A DNA stretch of 13,731 nt from Bacteroidales bacterium UBA1253 (lineage in GTDB: Bacteria; Bacteroidota; Bacteroidia; Bacteroidales; Paludibacteraceae): the NCBI GenBank assembly GCA_002308815.1, contig DBVX01000011.1, positions 19,201-32,931 of the forward strand. Reading direction: 5' to 3'. Of the stretch, positions 1 to 6,618 are shown in pieces. How positions within the stretch are numbered: position 1 is the first letter of the stretch; every line of letters begins with the position of its first letter. Position numbers and translations under genes: made by a program. Below the pieces are notes generated by a model. That model saw nothing but the letters and a program-made list of their open reading frames with translations, was not told where the DNA came from and did not search any database.

Positions 1-1955
1 AAGAAGCTGACGCAGATACCGATGAGCAACGTGGTGGCAAAGCCCTTGATGGGACCCGTACCGAAAACAGCCAGAATCAAACCAGTCAGGAAAGAGGTCA
101 CGTTGGCATCAACGATGGCGGAGATAGCACCCTTGAAACCGTCCTCGATGGCTTTGCGCAACTGCTTGCCGTTGCGCATCTCCTCACGGATACGCTCATA
201 TATAAGCACGTTGGCATCCACCGCCATACCCATCGTGAGTACGATACCGGCGATACCCGGCAGCGTCAGCACGGCGGAGAAGGATACCAGCACACCCATC
301 AGCAGGAAGATGTTGCACAGCAGGGCGGCATCGGCTATCAGACCGGGAACTACACCATAGTAGAAAAGCATATAGAGCAGAATCAGCACGAAGCCCAGCA
401 CGAACGACCATAGACCGGCGGTGATGGCTTCCTGACCCAGCGAGGGACCAACCACATCCTCTTGGATGATATGGGCAGGAGCGGGCATCTTACCCGACTT
501 GAGCGTGTTCGCCAAGTCTTTCGCCTCGTCCACGGTGAAATTACCCGTAATCTGGCTGTTGCCGCCGGCAATCTCGTTCTGCACGGTCGGGAAACTATAT
601 ACATAACCGTCCAACACGATAGCCACCGACTTGCCGATGTTGTCTTTCGTGATACGCTGCCATGCCTTCGCGCCCTCGGCGTTCATCGACATGCTCACGT
701 TGGCGTAGGCGGTCAGTTGTCCGAAATCCGCGCGGGCATCGGTGATTACGTCGCCTTCCAGCGAGGCACGGCCGTCACGCTGCGCTTTGAGGGCAATAAG
801 CTGGTACAGGGTGTTAGCCTCGTCAATCGCCTTGACCGTCCATTTAAGACGCAGGTCACGGGGCAGCACCTGTTTGGCGATGGTTGAAGCGAGCATAGCG
901 TTCACGTGCGCGGTATCCGTATAATGTACGGTACCCACCACCGGACCACGATACGCCTGACCCGACTGGCTGATGCTCGGATTCAGAATGTAGAACAGCG
1001 GGTTCTGCTTCTTGTAGTTTTCCACCGCCTGTTCCTGGTCCGCCTCGGCTTGCGCGGCACTGTCGGCTGCCACCTCGTCAATCAGACCGGCAAGGTCTTC
1101 GCCTTCTGTTGCAGTCTGTTTGTCGGTTTCGGCAACGGCTTCCGTATCAGTTTTCTTCTCCTCTGTGGCTTCGGTTGTGTTCTCCGTAGCCTCGTTCATA
1201 CGGGCATACTCGTTGTTGATCTGCGCCAGTTGGGGAAGAATCTCGCTCAGTTCATACGTCTCCCAGAACTCCAGATTGGCACTTCCCTGAAGCAGTTTGC
1301 GCACGCGCTCTGGTTCCTTGATGCCCGGCAGCTCAATCAGGATGCGACCCGCCTGTGCCAGACGCTGGATATTGGGCTGAACCACGCCGAAACGGTCAAT
1401 ACGGGTGCGCAGCACGTTAAACGAGTTGTCAATGGCACCGTTCACCTCCTCGCGCAGCACGTTCTCCACCTCTTTGTTGGGGGTGGTGGTCGTCACTTTC
1501 TCCTTCAGTTCGAATGTGGAGAAAACGCTTGCCAGCTGGGCATCGGGATCCACCTCGTAGAACGACTCAAGGAACAGCGTCAGGAAGTCCGCGTCGCTCG
1601 CGCGCTGTTTCTGCAACGCCATGTCCATCGCACGGGTGAATGTTTCAGATGTGTTGTAACCGCTCAGCGCGCGGAGAATGTCAGGCACCGACACCTCCAT
1701 AATAACGTTCATACCGCCCTTTAGATCCAGACCCAGATTGAGCTGTTTCTCACGGCATTCCTTGAGCGTGTAGCCGAACCACACTTTCTGTGTGGCAATC
1801 GAATCCACATAGAAATACTCTTTGGCGGCATCGCCTGCTGCGTACTCTTTCGCCTGTTTGTCGTAATGAGCCACTACAAGGCTGAACGACAGATAGAAGA
1901 CGCATATCAGCGCCAGCAGGATTGCCAAAGTCTTAACAAGTCCTTTGTTTTGCAT
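1..1955 (-). CDS. secD: Protein translocase subunit SecD, probably the N-terminal part of a SecDF fusion (partial)
   Basis: Accessory subunit of the Sec translocon that uses proton flow to pull exported proteins across the inner membrane. Translation from the ATG at 1955 gives 651 residues before the window edge. An N-terminal membrane segment (about residues 5-28) is followed by the SecD motif GLDLKGG (75-81). A large periplasmic P1 region comes next. From about residue 508 there are membrane helices that include GMAVDANVLIYERIREE, whose Asp580 corresponds to the proton-relay aspartate of the family. Bacteroidetes usually carry SecD and SecF as one protein of about 1000 residues. The SecF half would lie outside the window, so the fusion is inferred. 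An acidic, low-complexity stretch (about 253-313, rich in E, T, A and D) interrupts the P1 domain. The start is supported by the N-terminal anchor and by a promoter about 80 bases upstream. The gene is divergent from the U32 gene. Confidence 0.95.
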   Translation of the reverse strand, partial: MQNKGLVKTLAILLALICVFYLSFSLVVAHYDKQAKEYAAGDAAKEYFYVDSIATQKVWFGYTLKECREKQLNLGLDLKGGMNVIMEVSVPDILRALSGYNTSETFTRAMDMALQKQRASDADFLTLFLESFYEVDPDAQLASVFSTFELKEKVTTTTPNKEVENVLREEVNGAIDNSFNVLRTRIDRFGVVQPNIQRLAQAGRILIELPGIKEPERVRKLLQGSANLEFWETYELSEILPQLAQINNEYARMNEATENTTEATEEKKTDTEAVAETDKQTATEGEDLAGLIDEVAADSAAQAEADQEQAVENYKKQNPLFYILNPSISQSGQAYRGPVVGTVHYTDTAHVNAMLASTIAKQVLPRDLRLKWTVKAIDEANTLYQLIALKAQRDGRASLEGDVITDARADFGQLTAYANVSMSMNAEGAKAWQRITKDNIGKSVAIVLDGYVYSFPTVQNEIAGGNSQITGNFTVDEAKDLANTLKSGKMPAPAHIIQEDVVGPSLGQEAITAGLWSFVLGFVLILLYMLFYYGVVPGLIADAALLCNIFLLMGVLVSFSAVLTLPGIAGIVLTMGMAVDANVLIYERIREEMRNGKQLRKAIEDGFKGAISAIVDANVTSFLTGLILAVFGTGPIKGFATTLLIGICVSF

Positions 1956-1997
1956 AATAAATTATTGTGTTAAAATGTTGTTTCCGTTATGTCTATG

Positions 1998-2011
1998 CGG
2001 AGAATCCTCCG
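1998..2011 (-). other. Small perfect hairpin in the secD leader
   Basis: CGGAG and CTCCG form a perfect 5-bp inverted repeat around a 4-base loop. In the predicted secD transcript the hairpin lies right after a run of U (from the A-run at 2012-2018 on the plus strand), about 43 bases before the start codon. The U-run precedes the stem rather than following it, so this is not an intrinsic terminator for secD. A regulatory role is possible but unproven. Confidence 0.3.
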
Positions 2012-2033
2012 AAAAAAACCTCAAAAAAGCGGG

Positions 2034-2064
2034 CAAAGGTACGTTAAGTTTCGCAAACTGACAA
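2034..2064 (-). promoter_or_regulatory. Bacteroidetes-type promoter for secD/secDF
   Basis: On the minus strand a -33 element TTTG (2064-2061) is followed after exactly 19 bases by TACCTTTG (2041-2034), a full match to the TAnnTTTG -7 consensus of Bacteroidetes primary sigma factors. Transcription would begin near 2028, giving a leader of about 70 bases before the ATG at 1955. The spacing equals that of the promoter before ftsK in this window. The start site is inferred from the boxes. Confidence 0.75.
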
Positions 2065-2145
2065 AACATTTGTGTATTTTTTGTTTTTCCCGCGCTATTT
2101 GCCCGGTTCCACCGCCTTTTCTGGGCTTTCATACCTTGTCTGTCC

Positions 2146-2153
2146 TATCTTTG
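2146..2153 (+). promoter_or_regulatory. Bacteroidetes-type -7 element for the U32 gene
   Basis: TATCTTTG matches TAnnTTTG exactly and ends 19 bases before the ATG at 2173, so the transcript would have a very short leader of roughly 13 bases. I see no TTTG at the expected 19-21 base distance upstream. The -33 half is therefore weak or absent. Confidence 0.55.
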
Positions 2154-2172
2154 CCGCAAGAAAAAATCACAC

Positions 2173-3906
2173 ATGCTCACACTTCTTGCCCCTGCCGGGA
2201 ATATCGACATAGCCAAAGCAGCCATTCAGGCTGGTGCGGATGCTGTCTATATCGGTCCTCCCGCTTTCGGCGCGCGGAAGGCTGCAAACAACAGCATAGA
2301 GGATATAGCCACACTTGTCCGGCACGCCCGTCCGTATGGTGTGAAGGTTCTGGTCACGCTCAACACGCTCCTCCAAGACAGTGAACTTCCCCAAGCCGTC
2401 AGGATGGCGTGGCAGCTCTACGAAGCGGGGGTTGATGCCCTTATCATTCAGGATCTCCGCCTTCTTGACGAACATCTGCCTCCTGTCCGGCTGCACGCCT
2501 CCACCCAGTGCGACAACCGCACCCCCGAGCAGATTGTCCGTCTGCAGCGGATGGGATTCAGTCGGGCTGTCCTGGCACGCGAGCTCTCCATTGACGAGAT
2601 AAAGCGCATCCGGCATGCGACCTTGCAAGAAAACCCCGACAACCCCATCGAACTGGAGGCGTTCGTCCACGGCGCGCTGTGCGTCAGCTATTCGGGACGA
2701 TGCTATATGTCCGAAAGGCTGATGAACCGCTCCGCCAACCGGGGCGAGTGCGCCCAGATGTGCAGGATGGCGTACGACCTTTTAGACGGGCAGGGAAATG
2801 AGATACGGGACGACAACGGCCGCCCTATTCACCAGCGTTTCATTCTGTCGCTCAAAGATATGGACCGCTCCGCATACCTCGGAGAACTCATTGACGCGGG
2901 TGTTACCACGTTCAAGATTGAGGGACGGCTCAAGAACGCGGATTACGTGACCAATGTCGTGGCGTACTACAGGCAGAAACTGGACCAATTGGCGGAACAG
3001 TATCCGACCGTTACATCCGCGCGTTATACCTTTTCGTTCACTCCTGATCCCGCCCGAACTTTCCATCGCTCGCAGACTGACTATTTCCTGCACGGACGCA
3101 CACCCGCAATGGCTTCGTGGCAGTCGCCCAAATCCACCGGACAACCCGTCGGAACGTACCTGCGGACAGAACGCAATTGGCTTGTTCTCAATCTTCTGCC
3201 CGGCATAGCACTTCATGCGGGCGACGGGATAGGATACGGCAACGAAGGCTTTCTGGTGAATGGTGTGGAGGGCTGCCGCATTCTACCCAACCGACCCGTC
3301 CGTCTGCGGGCGGGCGAACCGCTGACCCGCAATTCCGACAAGGCTTTCACCGACTCGCTTCGCGCCGAAAGACGCGTACCCGTCCGCATTGCCCTCACAG
3401 AGACAGCAGACGGTTTCAATCTGCATATGGAGGCGCAACCCGTTCCATCCGCCCCCGTCGCGCGGGTGTCCAAGTCATTCATCTGTCCGCATCAGCCGGT
3501 GGAAAACAGCGGACTGGCTTCCGACAGCCAACGCCGCCAGCTTACCAAACTGGGCGGCACACCATATATATGTGAGGACATCACCCTTCCCGACAAGCCG
3601 TTCTTCATACCCGCAAGCGTGCTGAACGACTGGCGCAGGCAGGTGGTGGATGAATTGATGAACACGCCCGTCGTGACAAGCGAGACAACGGAAGCCAAAG
3701 TCTCAACAGGTAAATCCGTAATGAACGGCAGTCAGACCGCCGACCCGCCGCTGATGACCTGCCGTTATTGCATCCTGCACGAGATGGGGCATTGCCGCAA
3801 GACCGATCCGCTCCGCAACGAGCCGCGTTATCTCCGTCTTGCCAACGGCACGCGGCTCCTCTTGCATTTCGACTGCACCCGCTGCGAGATGCTCGTCACA
3901 AAATAA
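2173..3906 (+). CDS. Peptidase U32 family protein (RlhA/TrhP/PrtC-like)
   Basis: A 577-residue cytoplasmic protein. The N-terminus (LLAPAGNIDIAKAAIQAGAD) starts a TIM-barrel-like fold typical of U32 proteins. The family signature is E162-A-F-V-H-G-A-L-C170, then S-G-R-C177-Y-M-S. It is followed by C193 and C197 and by KIEGRLKNADYV. The family name comes from PrtC of Porphyromonas, described as a collagenase. Better-studied members act in RNA or ubiquinone hydroxylation (RlhA on 23S rRNA, TrhP on tRNA, UbiU/UbiV) and use iron-sulfur clusters, so an RNA-modification role is more likely than proteolysis. In UbiU-type proteins a fourth Cys follows the KDL motif; here the sequence reads KDMD. The C-terminus has its own cysteine set (C530, C533, C541, C568, C571) that could bind a metal. 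No signal peptide is present. The start follows a -7 box closely. The exact substrate cannot be read from the sequence. Confidence 0.88.
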   Translation: MLTLLAPAGNIDIAKAAIQAGADAVYIGPPAFGARKAANNSIEDIATLVRHARPYGVKVLVTLNTLLQDSELPQAVRMAWQLYEAGVDALIIQDLRLLDEHLPPVRLHASTQCDNRTPEQIVRLQRMGFSRAVLARELSIDEIKRIRHATLQENPDNPIELEAFVHGALCVSYSGRCYMSERLMNRSANRGECAQMCRMAYDLLDGQGNEIRDDNGRPIHQRFILSLKDMDRSAYLGELIDAGVTTFKIEGRLKNADYVTNVVAYYRQKLDQLAEQYPTVTSARYTFSFTPDPARTFHRSQTDYFLHGRTPAMASWQSPKSTGQPVGTYLRTERNWLVLNLLPGIALHAGDGIGYGNEGFLVNGVEGCRILPNRPVRLRAGEPLTRNSDKAFTDSLRAERRVPVRIALTETADGFNLHMEAQPVPSAPVARVSKSFICPHQPVENSGLASDSQRRQLTKLGGTPYICEDITLPDKPFFIPASVLNDWRRQVVDELMNTPVVTSETTEAKVSTGKSVMNGSQTADPPLMTCRYCILHEMGHCRKTDPLRNEPRYLRLANGTRLLLHFDCTRCEMLVTK

Positions 3907-3928
3907 AAAACAAAGCACCCAATTTTTT

Positions 3929-3959
3929 TTTGACAATACGGAAGGAAAAAGTACTTTTG
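3929..3959 (+). promoter_or_regulatory. Bacteroidetes-type promoter for ftsK
   Basis: TTTG (3929-3932), 19 bases, then TACTTTTG (3952-3959) matches the Bacteroidetes consensus at both elements. The -33 box forms the end of a 9-T tract (3923-3931). Transcription would begin near 3965, about 33 bases before the ATG at 3999. This supports 3999 as the ftsK start, because upstream in-frame ATGs would lie before the transcription start. Confidence 0.75.
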
Positions 3960-3998
3960 TGCGCTTTGTGCGTTTTTTCAAACCGATACACATTCATT

Positions 3999-6557
3999 AT
4001 GCCGAGGAAAACCAACCGAGTTGATACGAACGTCCCTGAACAGGAGCAGGACAGGAGAAAGATTGATATCCAGCTGACTCCTCCGGACGGGGAGTCCTTT
4101 TTTGTCAGGATGAAAAACATTCTGCTGCATGAGCGGACACGCCAGGTGTGCGGCATCGTGCTGCTCCTGCTGTCACTGTTCGCCGCTATCGCCTGCGCCA
4201 GTTTCTTTATCACGGGTGCGGACGACCAGTCGCTGATTGACCAGCCGCGCGCTGAGCGTCTCCAGTCAAGGCAACAGATACAGAACATATTGGGACTGCC
4301 GGGCGCGATGCTGTCAGACTGGTTGATTGACGATTTGTTCGGCATTCCCGGGCTGGTTCTGATAGTCCTGACGGTATATGCCGGACTGCGCCTTCTGCGC
4401 GTGAATGTCCGTACGGGCGGCACGCGTATGGTGCTTTGCAGCCTGTTCTGGCTGGTATGGGGTGCTGTGACCATCGCTTATCTCCGGCAGATGGCGGGTG
4501 TGGATCTGTTCTTCCGTCCCGGCGGGGCGTTCGGCAAGAAACTGGCAGAAACCTCCCTCTCATATATATACGGGCTTGGAACGGGACTGGTACTGCTCGG
4601 AAGTCTTGTCATTTTCCTTGTGCTCAGCAGCAAAGGCTTCGTCGCCGCCGTACAGCGGCTGTGGGATCGAATGACCACGAGGAAAGAGCGCAAACCCGAT
4701 GACAATCAGGAGGAAAAAACACCTGACACTCCCGACCCGCAGCCGGATGAGGACGAAAGTATCGTCATCACGCTCACCCCTTCAGACAGAGACCCACAGG
4801 AACCGGACAACGATTCAACGGACAACCGGATCAACGTGGAGATAGAGCCTTTCCGCAATGAGGACAAAAATGAGGACGGACAGCCGCAGACAGACTCCAG
4901 AGAGGAAGACGAAGAGGGACAGGAGGACGGACAAAACATTGATATTGTCATCGACTCGGAGGATGTGGAGTTGGTGGAGCAACTGCCCGATTACGACCCG
5001 CATCTGGACTTGTCCACCTACAAATACCCCACCCTTGACCTGCTGAAGACCTACGACAATGAGACCGCCCCGATAGTGGATCCCGATGAGCAGCAGGCGA
5101 ACGCGGACAAGATTGTCACCACGCTGCGCAACTACGGAATAGAGATCGTTCGTATCCATGCGACGGTGGGTCCGACGGTGACGCTGTACGAGGTGGTGCC
5201 GCAGGCGGGCATCCGCATCGCGAAGATCCAGTCATTGGAGAACGACATCATGCTTTCCTTGTCAGCCATCGGCATCCGTATCATCGCCCCGATGCCGGGC
5301 AAGGGAACAGTCGGTATCGAAGTGCCGAACGAGAAGCCGCAGGTGGTGTCAATGCACTCGGTGATAGCGTCCAAACGATTCCAAGAGGAGCAGAAGATGC
5401 GCCTGCCGGTGGCATTGGGACGCACCATCACCAACGAGGTGTTCTGCTTTGACCTGGCGAAGACCCCTCACCTGATTGTTGCGGGTGCCACGGGACAAGG
5501 TAAGTCCGTGGGACTGAACGCTATCATCACATCGCTGCTGTACAAGAAACACCCGTCGGAGCTGAAGTTCGTATTAGTGGATCCGAAGATGGTGGAGTTC
5601 TCCGTCTATAAGCCTTTGCTGAAGCACTTTATGGCGGCTATGCCCGATCAGGAGGATCGCGACATCATCATCACGGACAGCCAGAAGGTCATCAATTCGC
5701 TCAACTCGCTGGTCATTGAGATGGAGGACCGCTACTCGCTGCTGGCGGACGCGGGCGTGAGGAATCTGGAGGACTACAACGAGAAGTTCATCCACCGCCG
5801 TCTCAATCCCGAGAAGGACGTGGAGAACCTCGTGACCCACAAGATCCTGCACCACCGCTATATGCCCTATATCGTGATCATCATCGATGAGTACGGCGAC
5901 TTCATCATGCAGTCGGGCAAGGAGGTGGAGCGTCCCATCCAGCGTCTGACGCAGAAAGCGCGCGCCGTGGGCATGCACATGATTCTCGCCACGCAGCGTC
6001 CTGACGTGAAGGTGGTTACGGGTATTATCAAAGCGAACGTGCCGACGCGCATCGCTTTCCGCACGCAATCCGTAGTGGACAGCCGCACGGTACTGGATAC
6101 GAAGGGTGCGGAGCACCTTGTGGGCAAGGGCGACCTGCTGTACAGCGGCGGTGGCAACATATCCCGCATCCAATGCGCGTTTGTCGATACGCCCGAGGTG
6201 GAGGCTATAGTGAACCACATCCACGACCAACAGGGCTACAGCGAGCCTTACCAACTGCCCGAATACGTGCCGGAAGGCGCATCGGAGGACGATACTGTTC
6301 ATTCCGGAGAGGTGGATATGAAACGCCTTGATCCGATGTTCGCTGATGTGGCCCGTTATGTCGTCAACAAGCAGGAAGGCTCCACATCAAGATTGCAGCG
6401 CGCCTTCGAGATAGGCTACAACCGTGCGGGCAAACTGAGCGACCAGTTGGAGAAAGCGGGCATCGTGGGACCGAACAAGGGTCCGAAAGGACGGGATGTC
6501 CTCATTCAGGATATGGAGAGCCTCGAGCTGCTGCTGCAACGGTTGGGAGTGGGGTAA
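3999..6557 (+). CDS. ftsK: DNA translocase FtsK
   Basis: A septum-anchored, ATP-driven DNA pump that moves the chromosome ends to dif during division. The protein has 852 residues. Four membrane segments lie near 52-74, 115-135, 144-163 and 189-210. A very acidic linker (about 228-335, rich in D, E, P and Q) follows. The motor carries Walker A GATGQGKS (496-503) and Walker B IIIDEYGD (ending at D634), then LATQRPDVKVVTG. A winged-helix gamma domain near the C-terminus (about 774-840, with GYNRAGKLSDQLEKAGIVGP) would read polar guide sequences. The frame stays open upstream to 3768, but that part overlaps the U32 gene, lacks FtsK similarity and precedes the promoter, so I start at ATG 3999. 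All domains look intact. The next gene starts 61 bases downstream with no visible terminator between. Confidence 0.96.
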   Translation: MPRKTNRVDTNVPEQEQDRRKIDIQLTPPDGESFFVRMKNILLHERTRQVCGIVLLLLSLFAAIACASFFITGADDQSLIDQPRAERLQSRQQIQNILGLPGAMLSDWLIDDLFGIPGLVLIVLTVYAGLRLLRVNVRTGGTRMVLCSLFWLVWGAVTIAYLRQMAGVDLFFRPGGAFGKKLAETSLSYIYGLGTGLVLLGSLVIFLVLSSKGFVAAVQRLWDRMTTRKERKPDDNQEEKTPDTPDPQPDEDESIVITLTPSDRDPQEPDNDSTDNRINVEIEPFRNEDKNEDGQPQTDSREEDEEGQEDGQNIDIVIDSEDVELVEQLPDYDPHLDLSTYKYPTLDLLKTYDNETAPIVDPDEQQANADKIVTTLRNYGIEIVRIHATVGPTVTLYEVVPQAGIRIAKIQSLENDIMLSLSAIGIRIIAPMPGKGTVGIEVPNEKPQVVSMHSVIASKRFQEEQKMRLPVALGRTITNEVFCFDLAKTPHLIVAGATGQGKSVGLNAIITSLLYKKHPSELKFVLVDPKMVEFSVYKPLLKHFMAAMPDQEDRDIIITDSQKVINSLNSLVIEMEDRYSLLADAGVRNLEDYNEKFIHRRLNPEKDVENLVTHKILHHRYMPYIVIIIDEYGDFIMQSGKEVERPIQRLTQKARAVGMHMILATQRPDVKVVTGIIKANVPTRIAFRTQSVVDSRTVLDTKGAEHLVGKGDLLYSGGGNISRIQCAFVDTPEVEAIVNHIHDQQGYSEPYQLPEYVPEGASEDDTVHSGEVDMKRLDPMFADVARYVVNKQEGSTSRLQRAFEIGYNRAGKLSDQLEKAGIVGPNKGPKGRDVLIQDMESLELLLQRLGVG

Positions 6558-6618
6558 TGAATATACCCAAGCAAGTTACTGAAAACTAATTATAACAACC
6601 TCAATAATCTTTTTCACG

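Noticed and set aside
1989..2384. 131-codon plus-strand ORF across the secD-U32 region
   Set aside because: It runs through both predicted promoters and overlaps the start of the U32 gene in another frame; the Ser/Cys/Arg-rich product looks like shadow translation.
3901..3931. Possible intrinsic terminator after the U32 gene (9-T tract)
   Set aside because: No GC-rich stem lies directly before the T tract; the only small hairpin is inside the coding end about 30 bases away. The tract is better explained as part of the ftsK promoter.
3768..3998. In-frame 77-codon upstream extension of ftsK
   Set aside because: It overlaps the end of the U32 gene, has no FtsK-like sequence or membrane segment, and precedes the consensus promoter at 3929-3959. 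The ATG at 3999 is the better start.
5574..6302. 242-codon minus-strand ORF inside ftsK
   Set aside because: It lies wholly antisense to the conserved motor domain; the His/Val/Leu-rich product is a codon-bias shadow.
6557..6589. Ten-codon ORF (MNIPKQVTEN) overlapping the ftsK stop by TAATG
   Set aside because: It is too short to judge, has no similarity to a known leader peptide, and stop-start overlaps this short arise by chance.
6600..6618. Weak promoter-like TAATCTTTTT before the C10 peptidase
   Set aside because: It lacks the final TTTG of the -7 consensus and has no TTTG at the right distance upstream.
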